Source: Zhengitettix transpicula
Lineage: Eukaryota; Arthropoda; Insecta; Orthoptera; Tetrigidae
Assembly: GCA_037074705.1 (NCBI GenBank)
Contig: CM073593.1
Span: forward strand, 19,743,001-19,807,000
DNA: 64,000 nucleotides
Direction: 5' to 3'
The position numbers and the translations under genes are program-made. Each line of letters starts with the position of its first letter. Within the stretch, counting starts at the first letter, position 1. The notes below the pieces were generated by a model. That model was not told where the DNA came from. It ran no database searches and saw only the letters and a program-made list of their open reading frames with translations. Shown piece after piece: positions 52,986 to 64,000 of this stretch.

Positions 52986-55583
52986 TATACATAATTTATA
53001 GTATTGGAACGCAGAGTATCAAGTGCGCGAGATTATACACAAGATTAAAGTTATAATCAATCACTGCAATACTGATTAAAATCTTAAAACCGCCCGAATA
53101 TGAATGTAAATTATATATATATTATTTTAATTTTAACAGTTTAAACTTAATTTAGAAGTTTGATTCTAATTAATAGTTTCAAAATTGGTCAAGTGCTTTA
53201 TCCTGAAACCTAGCGTTACAGTGAGATCTCAAAATTCTGATCACTCGTAAAATATAATTTGCCAATTCATAGGAACACCTTGCAGATAAAACAGATTTCC
53301 AGAAAATGATAATTAACGAGACGAGAAACAGCCGACATTCTAATAAGGCGCTGTAGTCATCTCAGTAAACTTATCTCTTCTGGTGGGAAAACTGTAATTC
53401 AGAATAAAACTTTGCCTAGAATTTTGTAATTTTCTGTGTAACTTTGCAAACCATAACTCGAAAAGCTATTAAGAAAATAGCTTTACTATTAAAGCAATAT
53501 TATGACTATTTGATAAAGTTCAATAATAATTGCTGAATATATTCCACAATCCACAAAAGCACGAAGGGTTAATGCAATGCGTTCTGCGTGTGGAACGTTT
53601 CTTTCTTCAGGAAACATCCTGTTATTCTTTGATGGAACTGTTGAAGACAAAACTGTTGTTAAGAACGCATTAGAAATAAACGGATATTTCCCTCTTTAAG
53701 AACTACAGAAGGGGACTTTGAAGCAGGTATACTCGTATTGTGAACAAATAAGTAACCAAACGGGACTTTAAGAATTATACATTCAGGGACGTAGTTCCAG
53801 TTCTAAGTCCGTAAAGCTTCAACGGTTCCAACCACTTCCGAATCTACTCGCATACAATGACGCGGATTACCCGTTCAGGGCACCGCTGCTAACGAGCCTA
53901 ATAGACTCCAGCGCGGTTCTCCAGGAATATAGCACGTGAACCGATTAATCGATTGGGCTCAAGTAACGAAAAAAGATGCATTCTCGTTATTTTTGGAGCG
54001 GGAGATATTAACAAGAATTGTCACCCATAAATGAAAGTTAAACGTTCCAGTAAGCAAAGCAGAAATTTTGTAGTGTTTTTGGGCGAGAGTGGTGAATAGA
54101 AAGCTGGCGCTGGCGCACGGTGACGGGAATGAAGGTTTCCCGCCAGCGTGTGGCTGGCTTCCTGCGAACCGCAGCGCTGTTGCCACGTTTCCTGTGCGCC
54201 ACCAGCAACGTGTGCACTCGGATATCACAATTCTACAAACAAAAGTGGCTAAGCGACTACACAAACTATTTCTTGAGCGTCTCCCGATCATTTCACATTG
54301 CATCTCAAAGATCTACCTTTTGTATTATATCAATGCTATGAAAGCCATTGTGTATCCAACCGCTTTTCAAAAATAAAGTATTATATGAAAGCGTGAATCG
54401 TGCAAATTCTAGACCAATTTATTCGAATTAATCAAAGGTTGTTTTTATGAAGCACGATCACACTACACCCAAAAAATAATTTAGCTGCACATTGAACAAT
54501 GTTACGTTAAGGGAAAACAGATTTCATACACAGTTAAATATATCTAGAATTATTAAAAATACTTTCATTTTTAATACAAATATTTAGAAAACGGATTTTC
54601 ATTCCAAGTTAATACAAAACTTAAGCACCCCACAAGAAGCCATAGATATGTGTGACTGCGGATATTGTGAAAAGTGTGGGTATTAAACGTTCTACTTCTA
54701 AACTCTAATTAATACAAAGGTGATAGAAAGAAACTCTGCTTCAGCCACGTATCGTAAATTTATCTACATTTCATCAATTAAGTCGGTTTCCGTAAAAGTC
54801 TGCAAGAAATCGAGGTTATTAATTGCAGCCAAACAATCTATAAGCAGCAAATATCTTTACTTAACATTGACATTGAAGCTACAGGGAGAAGGATACCGAT
54901 GCTTCAATGTCTGAGATGACTGTAAGGACCAAGTATTGTTAGGCAGACTACCTCACACATATAATGTACTTAAGTGAATGGAAGGGTTGAAAGGGTACAC
55001 AAGCCAGGTAGAATTAGTGCAGCAGTGTAAGACTATATAACAAGTTACAAAAGACAGTCCTGCGGTCTCAATGAGAAATTATTCGCAGCCACTTCGAGTG
55101 TTATACGCTCAACTATTACATATCTCTTCTACTTTCTACAACAGCTATTTGTATCATAATATGAATTTAGTTATCCGTTAACAATAACCTGTATATTTCC
55201 AAAAATAATTGTCAATTTTATGCTGCTAAATTCGATCTCGAATATTTTACTGATATTTATGCAATAAGAATAATGTTACACACTTAACTATCAGCTTTTA
55301 TGTTATAGGCATATGCTAATTATCTAATACTTAAGATTTTTTGCTCTAATTTAATTCTTGCCAACATACTTATATAATTAATTCCGGATTCTTTTTCACA
55401 AATTTCTTAGAACATGAAAACATTCTCCCAAAATGTAAAAATATTTTATTTCACCAAAGACGTTAGAAAAAATGTCGTGTTGTCAAATTGTAATAATACA
55501 ATCCCATGACACTTTAATACGTTTTCATCATCCCAATGAATGAGCTATGTAAGGTTCCCAGTCCTTTCCTCACGTCTCTGAAT

Positions 55584-55720
55584 TCAATTACCAGAACAAT
55601 TACGCCTAAACATCTGAAGGTGGCATTCAGTCAACTGACTTAAGTTATTTTGTAGGTCAACAACCTGACCAAGGATTTCCTCGTGTAAGCGAAGCGAATC
55701 ATGATTGTACCTTACGAATG
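55584..55720 (-). pseudogene. Possible transposon protein tail
   Basis: The - strand frame ends HDSLRLHEEILGQVVDLQNN, LSQLTECHLQMF. This is amphipathic and helix-like, reminiscent of C-terminal tails of MADF/Myb-like proteins from domesticated or active transposons. No domain can be named. Confidence 0.2.
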
Positions 55721-56049
55721 AATGCAACAAACACCAACCACGAGAATATTCGATTAACAAAATAATTGTGAATGAGTACCGGAGCACCGAGACCCGCATT
55801 CGAGGCAGACAATGCAGGAAGTGCGTCAGCACAGGCTACGCACAGAAACGTGCATCAAGAAGGCGCGATGGAAAGTAAACTTCAACCACAAAACACCAAC
55901 ACAAGCTTTAGTATGAATGTATAATATTCCGCAGGGCTCATACTCATATTCCCCAAAATGAAAGGAGGGAAACGAAGTCATTTCATTTAACTGTACAAGG
56001 CTTTGTCACTGACTAGTGCAGTTGTGTCTCTCTAAGCTCTTGCATTATT

Positions 56050-56150
56050 TCTGCACCTGAAGAAAAGAACAAGGCTTCCAGAAACTTGCGTGGTATTTAT
56101 ATTATCACTTCATTTATTTGTATTTGCCTATCTTTCATATTATTAATTTT
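56050..56150 (+). repeat. PLE-type terminal repeat fragment
   Basis: CACCTGAAGAAAAGAACAAG, GCTTCCAGAAACTTGCGTGG, TATTTATATTATCACTTCAT. It has the closest match to a CTGANGA...GAAAC layout among the first-subfamily copies. Confidence 0.65.
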
Positions 56151-57016
56151 CAATCAGACGTAAATATTTCATTTTAATTGTACAAGTAATTTGAAGGCAA
56201 AACAAAAGAATAATCTGAAAATATGTGAGTAAGATATGTGTCATTTAGAATTTTCAGATTTAATTTCAGGAATTCGCGTACACTGCGCTGATAATAAATA
56301 TCGCTTCCGTAGCTGTTCTTTTTGTTACGTTCGAAGAAACGGTAAATGCAGATAAACTGCTATTCAATGGAAATAATACCCTGGAATTAAATTCTACGGA
56401 ATTGTTGCGACATTCAACATTAAATCTCAGACAAAACTTTTGACACCTCAATGCGGAACCAACGTTTAATCTAACTCACGTTAACCTGGAGTATATAGAT
56501 TTTAAAAAAAAGTTGGGATGGATTATGCTTGTAACTTACATTCAAAAATTTGTTTAGGACGCAATTATAATTTACTTTTCTAGTTGGAATTTAGCATCGA
56601 TTCATTTAAATTCTTCTCAATTACGAATTTCTTTTCAAATAAGTATTATTTGATGAATTTTAACAATGTGACCGAAGATTACATGATCTCGGAGTGATGT
56701 TTCTCTAAATATATTGTTAGATTGTGCGACTTTCTGTGCAATTTGGCCGAAACAACAACCTGTTCACGTCGTATAAAGGGAATAATTTCATAATCAGAAA
56801 AAAATTAGGACAAATCTATGCACGAAACGTTCACTATGAGTGAGAATAGCCGGCCAGTCTATCGAAACTGAGGAAAAACATACACACCACCAAATATCTC
56901 GAGCTACACTAAAACTAAAATGACTATAGTGGATGATAGGCAGGCAATCGCCGAATAAACTGTTAATATATAAAGTGATGTTAAAACCTGTATGTCAAGA
57001 CTATGAGTGTGTCTCT

Positions 57017-57370
57017 CTTACGCATAGGGTTAGTTCTTCACTGTTCCCATTGGAACAGTCGGACAGTTGCCTCCTAAACTTGTCAAGGCACGGAGAAAGA
57101 ATGCTGGGACCCCACAGCAAACACCTCTTCTGACATCGGAATGCCGTGGGACAAGTACCAAATGCCTGACCTACCTGATGCAGGTTTTCTAGGGTTTGTC
57201 CAGCATCACTTTTAGGCGAATACCGAACATAAATCCTTAAAACATAGCCCACAGGCTCTAGTCAACTCTTGGCTACCGTCCATCCCCCTTTCAAATCCCT
57301 TCTTATGCAATTTGTGTCAAGGGAAGTTGCAACTACGTCAACTGCCCTCACGTAGCCTGCTACTCTATTG
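57017..57370 (+). repeat. Unclassified repeat, copy 2
   Basis: CCCATTGGAACAGTCGGACA, GTTGCCTCCTAAACTTGTCA, CCTACCTGATGCAGGTTTTC, CCCCCTTTCAAATCCCTTC. It is the opposite orientation to copy 1 and more degraded, with no equivalent open frame. Confidence 0.65.
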
Positions 57371-59099
57371 AAAAACAAACATGGACTCTCAGTAGCCAGC
57401 TTTGGGCAACTGCAAGTAATAGCAATATTGAGATCGTACAAAGGTTTCAAAACAAAGTGTTACGGTTACTAGTGAATTTACCGTGGTACGACTGACACAA
57501 ATATGCAAAAGGATTTATTAATACGAACAGTAAAATAACAAATATCAAAATTCAGTCTAAAATACAGTTACATAATCGAAGCACACGCAAACAAATTAGT
57601 AAACACTTTAATGAACGAAACAGAAAAATTCGGCCGTTTAAAAAGATTTAGGCCGGCAGACTTGCCGGAAAGATTCAATATAATAATTAAAAATTGTGTA
57701 CAATATAGTGCTTTTCAGTTAATAATAATAATAATAATCTCTCGTCAAAGCAGGTAGCCGACAAAGCAAAAATTAGTTCCCTTTATTAGTCGCTAATAAC
57801 CTGAACTGTTGATGAGACTGTAAATAAATCAATAAAAAATCATAAAGAGAACTTATTTTCAGTTTGCAGACATTGTTCAATAAATGCAGTAATAAAAAAT
57901 TGAAAAATGATTAACTATTACCCAGAAAAATGTTGTTGACCCGATTCCTACTACACATTACAATTAAAAAGCAAAATTTAATCTCATAGACTGGGATATA
58001 GTTTTTCGCCTTTGTCTGTGTCGCGACTACTTCGTAAGAGTTTTAAACACAATTAGAAAATTATGTGGGTGTAGACTGATGTCTGCTAAGCAAGGAATTG
58101 TTAAAATGTTTCCCAAACGTTAGTTAAAGTACTAATGTAAAGAAAACATGTATAAACGCTTCAGAAGTTTGGCGTAAGGGAATTATAAAACATGCGAACC
58201 GTAATTTGAATTCCTGAAATAAGACAGAAAAACACAAACCGAATCGATCCCGTGACTACTTCTAGGAAGCTTTCGAGCTGAGCTTTAGTATAAGCATTTC
58301 TATTCATACCATAATAAAAAAATTGTAAAAATACAAATGAGTACGTATGTAAGCCCTCGATTAACGGATCGTATAACGAATCATTCAAGACAACACAGAT
58401 TAAGAATATAAGGACAAGGCTGCGGTAATATAACAATAAAATAATTAATGGGGATGCGAAAAGGATAGATCAGAACAGAATACAGAAGAAACGTTTTAGA
58501 ACCAGTTTTAACAGTTGACTCCATAAAGAGCAAATTTGGAATCACATCAATATTCTCAAGTTATTAAGCAGTTAAATTATTACTAGTTATTTTTTTCTCT
58601 ACCTATCAACACATGGGTCCTTCATTCACACATCGCAATTTTAAACGTGTCGGACCAATACCTCGCGTTACACATATTTTTTGTATGTTTTATCAGTTCC
58701 GTAACGACTCAATTTTTCTGAAATTGTTAATCATAAAATAACTTCCAAGATGTGGCTCGAAGCATTTTTTTTTCGCCACTATAAGCTCCTGATATTGCAT
58801 TATTATTATACTGACATTAAATTAAGCAAAACTTACGAACTAATGTGTAACGTTAGATTGGTAATATAAGTTTTTGTAATAGTTAAATATCTTTTTCTTA
58901 CTGTCAAATTACATTTAATCTTTGATTCCGATGCGGAGATGACTGCACGTTGGATTACACCGAATAGGTCCATAGTCATTTGGCTTGTAAAATTAGGATA
59001 ATAGTAAACACAAAACTATCTGGCTTCGAGCAATTGTGAGTAAATTTTCGAAGAGAATTACGAGAGACTGAAATAGCTTCTTTGTTTTATTTTCGCGTT

Positions 59100-59345
59100 T
59101 GAGGGGGAATTATCACCGCCTCGTTTAATTTGCACGTGATCTGAGAGACGTCGATGATGAGCGCAGCAGAGTAAGGAAGACCTGTTGCATAGGAAAAGTA
59201 AGCGTCGGCTGGGGTGCATGCGCATGCGCCTGCATGGCTCGATACGCGCACATCGCCCGGCCATGGCAGATCAATAGCGGCCAGACCCGTGTTTACTACG
59301 GACAGACACCTACACGCCTGCCAACGTTGCGTCGCCTTCTACTCC
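59100..59345. promoter_or_regulatory. CpG-rich island with NRF-1-like site
   Basis: TGCGCATGCGC at 59219-59229 matches the NRF-1 (insect Ewg) palindrome, in a GC-rich pocket with several CG dinucleotides. Such sites mark TATA-less promoters. No adjacent exon is recognised, so promoter function is a guess. Confidence 0.3.
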
Positions 59346-60844
59346 AATACACGTTGCATCTGCGGTATCATCACTCAAACTCAAGGCTTATATAGAATTG
59401 CTGTGACAAATTATGTCACCGGAATCAATTTTTTTTAAATCCACAGCATATAACAAAACAAGGGCTCTAATCCCGTGCCCCTTTCATAATTGTTAAATGT
59501 CAGCAAAGCCGTACATAATTTTTAAATCCTAACAGAGTTAGAATGTGAGTCACCATTTTTTTCGACAACTGTTTTTTTTATTAACTAAGCCAAAACCCCA
59601 AAATTAAACAAATTACAAATTTATGTGAATAAGTTTCCAACTAACGATATTACTCCAAGTTTTCTATCTGCATTTAAACAAAAATTGTTTCTAATGTTAT
59701 TTGACCTAAACCGGCAAGAAATAAATGTTATTTAAAAAATTACTTATCGAAGAAATTGTTTTTACCATCTTTCCATCAAAATTAAACTAGCCGTAACGGT
59801 TGAGCGTTAATACGTGTAACATTTTGCGACTGTTTCTAATAACTCTAGACCATTTTGAACGTTCTGCTAATACCTCGTTATCAATTTTACCATTCGTAAA
59901 AAATTAGCTTAGATAAGGCGACCGCAATAGGCACGGCATTTTGTTTATAATATAAGTTCAACTCAAAGAGCGAAAATAAAACGGCGGACTTTGACGTTTA
60001 GATATCACAACCACATAAACTAGTTTAGCTTTGAAAGTTAGTGACAAAGGTGTAGTAGCATTATTAGAAATATTAATAGGATATTCTACGATATAAGAAT
60101 TCCAAAGAAACAATCTATAAAGAAAACTGTAGTGGAAACTACAGAGAAGATCAACAAGTTTGACAATAACAGGAAAAAAAATATATTAGAAAGTGAAAGA
60201 TGCGAAACGGGATAAACCACAAAATTCAGTTACAGACAAAAGAAACAAACGGCGAGGAGAAAAGTAATGAATCTACAAAGTGAAAGCAGAAAAATACCTC
60301 AATGCTTCGAATTGCACGGTAAAGTGTTAGACAGAGCTAGAGCACGAATCTGTCCTTTGTTTATAATATTTGGACTAGTCACTTTTACTCGTTTCTATTA
60401 TTATTTTTATTTTTTATTCAGAGTATACAACATCGACGAAATGGCTTAAAGAGAAAGATTAGCGAATACAGGCTACCGTAAACAACTCTATAATTTAATT
60501 TTCTTATTGAAAAAAAATATTTAGGCAATTTAGAAAAATATACGTATCTAAATAATTTGTTGAAGTCATAATGCAACTTTATAAGCGTAGCAAGAAGCTA
60601 ATCGGGAATTTGGTCACAGGCAAAAATAATGACACATAATGAAATAGATTTATACACCAAGCGGATAGAATGACAGTGTGTTCAACGATGTAACGGCATT
60701 TGATGCTTTTGGAAACTGTCTTATTAAATGTTTGGTAATACAATTAAATTGGCACGTGTGTCCGATAACAAGCAACAAGTATATTCGACGCGTATAAACA
60801 AAAGCTTTTGTCTGTAATTTGGAATTTCTTGCCGACTGATGTGA

Positions 60845-61075
60845 GTAATGAGAAGAAAGCTCTCCCCTGATCCTCTGCAGCAGTTTCCGGCTGATAGGGC
60901 TATCGCGTTGCCTCGGCGTGATAGAGACGTCTGGAACTGTACCGCACCGGAGCGGAGCGTCCCACACTCGCTCAAGCAGCGCCGCCGTCTCAGAACCGGT
61001 TCTGACGCCCTTGGGGGACCAATGCTTCGTGTCTTATTTCGCGGCTTCTTGTGACGTGCTTCGATTATCACCAAT
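60845..61075. other. GC/CpG-rich pocket
   Basis: ACCGCACCGGAGCGGAGCGT and GCGCCGCCGTCTCAGAACCG stand out from AT-rich flanks. Open frames on both strands do not resemble known proteins. Confidence 0.3.
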
Positions 61076-62261
61076 GGAAAACGGACACGGCACACTTGCA
61101 TTTACGATAGCAAATCTGGTTCTTAAATACAGGGCTGGGGCACGCATAAAAATTCCCGACTCCATTCTTCGTGCCAGTATGCAACCTATAGCACCTATAA
61201 GTTCGTTAAAACTACCGTAATAATAAAATAGGTTGCGATTCAAGCAATCTACATCTAAAATTAATTAGCAACGTTATGAAAGTTGATTTCTTATAAACAT
61301 TGATGGATATTAAAATGACAAAGAGTTTACCATCTTGCTTTTTGTAAAGATAAAAGTCGACAAAATCATAGAAACCGAAATAAAGAAGCTTGTGCAAAGC
61401 AGCAGCTTTCTCCAACTTCCGGTCATGTTGACACGAACAGGAAACTGCTGGAGCTGTTGTATTTCGTAATGCTTTGAAGAACTCTCCCGACCTAATGATG
61501 AGCGATTTTCAAAAATAAAAGAACTGCATTTTCATTAACAAAAACTTTTCGAGAATGGAGAAGAATAATTGGCCGTAATTCCCTTAACCGCTTTACGAAT
61601 AAATAACCTTTGTGTAAAGGTAAATGACATGAAACAAAGTAACAAAGGGTAAACTTTCACACCTGGCGATCTGACTCGTGTTGAATCGGCGATTTTATTC
61701 TGTCCACGTTGACAACACCAAGGCACACTAATTCCTCCTCTACGCATGAACGACTTTGAGTCTTTTCGGAAACTAATAACTTCAGAATCATATAATATAA
61801 TGCACATAGTATACAAAGAATTACAGTATGAGTTATAATTAAAACTTCAAAGATATAGAGATATTATTTTTTTATAATTGAAACATTGAACTATTTGTAA
61901 AAGTATTTTGAGTTGAAAATAGTAAATTAAGTTTCACTTGAAAAATAATTCGATCAGATGAGACGATTTTTTAAATAAAACGTAAGTCGCGGGAGGGAAA
62001 TGTGACGTGAAATAAGATCGTAAAAGTAACAGTAGGAAGATGAAGGAAAGTGAAACTACGTTCCACATATCCTTGTATATACATGACAACCAACCAGAAG
62101 CCGTGAGTTAATGTTAATTGCCGATGAAACACAAATCACGAATTTACGAATCGTACCTACTTTATAATTCTTCATAAAACAATTATTTTATTTTTAGAAT
62201 TGGAATAATAAGATTAATATTTTGAACCTTAAAATACAGCCTAAAAGCATTTTCCTAGTTT

Positions 62262-62340
62262 CAACTCCTGATGAAAGCAACCAAGTTTGCAGCGACGTTT
62301 TATAATCTAATTTTGTCCACTTATTGGCTACTTGATTCTC
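62262..62340 (+). repeat. PLE-type terminal repeat fragment
   Basis: CTCCTGATGAAAGCAACCAA, GTTTGCAGCGACGTTTTATA, then TTATTGGCTACTTG. GCAAC and GTTTGC can pair between the boxes. The GAAA box has decayed to GCGA. Confidence 0.55.
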
Positions 62341-64000
62341 TATTTGTTTATTATAAATAATATCTACTGTAATTGTAATTTTTTAAATTACATTTCTAAA
62401 ATATGCGGATATTAATATCATACAATACACAGGTAAACAACTTACACATTTGAAATGAAGCAAAGTGAGTAGCAAAAGTTAATATAGAAAATTCCAAGTC
62501 ACACGCCATTTCATTCTGACTGTGCAGACTCGGACGGTATAACATTCAGAAACAAATTTCCAATTCTGTAGTTTGTTCAGGACACATTCTTTTTTTTTAA
62601 AAAAAATACTCTCAATACGATGATTTGGCAGTTGAGGTACATGCCAAATGCAGCGAAAGGTATGTATTATTAAAATAGAATTTATTTTAATGTTAGACAA
62701 GGTACCGACGACAACTACTAACTCATCAAACAACTTAGTTGCTTCAATTAACAGCACCCGTATTTCGCCATATGAAATAATTGGCCTACCGTAGACAATG
62801 CTGCTTACGTGAGCGCCCCCACTTCGTTCAACTGAAAGTAATTTTTAAAATAGACACGCACCTATGGTGGCAGGTAAAAAAGCGTTTGAACCACGTCACT
62901 AGGTCGTTTGTCCAGATTCCCTGGAGGTTGGCGGGCGCCTCTGGTATTGATCTAATGCTCGTTCTTGACTGACAGTGAAGGTGTCGCTACCACACGCGAT
63001 ACCTGCTTCCCAGAAATATTCACCCATAACGAAATACTCGAATATCTGTCGTACTACATATTAACACAAGGGAAATTGGCGAATAAATGGTGGTTTCAGT
63101 TTTTCAAGACACAACCCAAACACTTATTTCTAACCCGTTGCAAACAATCCCAAAAAATACGTGTAGGATTATTCGGAGACAATCACGTTCACAAACAATG
63201 TAATAAATAGTATCTCCACATTGGATCGAAATCGCTTTAGTTTTCTATGTACTCGAGCTCTGAGCTGTAAAGACTAGTATATCATTATTTTCATAGACTC
63301 CTTAATAGTACGACGATATAATGAAATAATTCTTCAAACCAGAATATAGTCGTAATCTTTGGAATTGCACGAGTATTGTCATCAGAGTTTCGGAAGTGAT
63401 TAAGTATGTACTTCAAAATATTTAAAAAGATACTTTGGTTAAGCAAAGTGCACTGTAAAACTTGTCTGTCGTACAGTCGTCGCATGGTGTATAACTTCTA
63501 TGGAAATAAAACTTAGGCAGTACTAAAAAAAAATATTATTAGCCTTAAACTTCACTGCAGAAAAACCTTTGCAATATTTCGTAACCAGATGACAGACATA
63601 CGTACGATCCTAGTCTAAAATGAAAAACCCGTTGTTTTAAAATAATTTGCAATGGCAGTTCAACAAACTAAATTGAATTAACTGTCTCAGAAGTTTATGA
63701 CTATTCTTTTGATTTCAACAATTACATAAAGTCGCTGACATGAATATCATGATTTATTAAAAGGAATACATAGAGTAATTGGCAGATTGGAGTGCGTGAA
63801 AAAAAACACCAAGGATTGCAAATAATATAGTTTGCTGCAAGTATGACGCCATTGTTTTTCATAACAAAAATGATTTGAATATAACTTAACGTGATACAAG
63901 GCGAAAATTTATTCATTTACGAAAGTCTAAGTAGAAATAAAAAGTGCCTAATATGAGCCATATATATATATATATACGTACTATATGCTTTATAACAAAC

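Larger units (their letters stand above)
51845..64000. other. Presumed ARID2 5' intron(s)/flank without recognised exons
   Basis: The exon(s) coding the ARID2 N-terminus should lie upstream of 51838 on the - strand. I searched for the 'DLYxLYTLVTxxGGW'-type block and did not see it. Listed repeats occupy part; the remainder holds no protein-like frame that I can defend. Confidence 0.5.

Noticed and set aside
54089..54376. Overlapping open frames on both strands (95 codons + strand, 114 codons - strand)
   Set aside because: Overlap is explained by local GC-richness; no recognisable domain or splice context.
1..64000. CRISPR array, operon, phage or other prokaryotic-type system
   Set aside because: No regularly spaced direct repeats or gene clusters; the DNA is clearly intron-rich eukaryotic sequence.

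Overview
The window looks like insect nuclear DNA: AT-rich, long introns, many degraded transposons, tRNA-derived SINEs, Penelope-like retroelement (PLE) debris and (TA)n/(CA)n microsatellites. Genome style and repeat types suggest a hemimetabolous insect, possibly a cockroach or termite (Blattodea). That placement is an inference from repeat character, not a match I could run.

Two genes can be supported. At the left edge, on the + strand, are the last two exons (50-215, 282-409) of an acyl-CoA synthetase of the 4-coumarate-CoA ligase/luciferase-like family. Converging on it from the - strand is the insect orthologue of ARID2 (Drosophila Bap170/BAP170), the PBAF chromatin-remodelling subunit. 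I could trace sixteen - strand exons from 51838 down to the stop codon at 5940-5942. They join in one open frame of 5,253 nt (1,750 residues). The exons run from the second half of the ARID domain, through the armadillo-like region, the RFX-type DNA-binding domain and a long Gln/Ser/Pro-rich low-complexity region, to two C2H2 zinc fingers and a conserved C-terminal helical block. The exons coding the N-terminus and first half of ARID were not found and lie in or beyond the 51.9-64 kb stretch. One intron uses a GC donor, and a 66-nt in-frame exon (11492-11557) may be a cassette.

Layout: 0.05-0.41 kb acyl-CoA synthetase end; 0.4-5.9 kb repeats and the likely ARID2 3'UTR; 5.94-31.4 kb the dense 3' part of ARID2 (14 exons); 31.4-51.8 kb two large introns flanking the small 43.7 kb exon; 51.84-64 kb presumed first intron(s) and 5' flank, with no exon I can defend. 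The introns hold mariner, Tc1, pogo/Tigger-like, non-LTR and PLE remnants, two TTAA-bounded MITE-like elements, four tRNA-derived SINE pieces, and two short repeat families (called R-A and R-B here) in which several copies carry a joined AG|GTAAG splice-site-like motif. By eye, CpG is scarce from 0 to about 28 kb and much commoner from about 28 kb to the right end, as expected if the gene body is methylated and its 5' part is not.

No unknown enzyme system, CRISPR array or gene cluster is visible. The most interesting signals are about splicing and mobile elements inside one very long gene.
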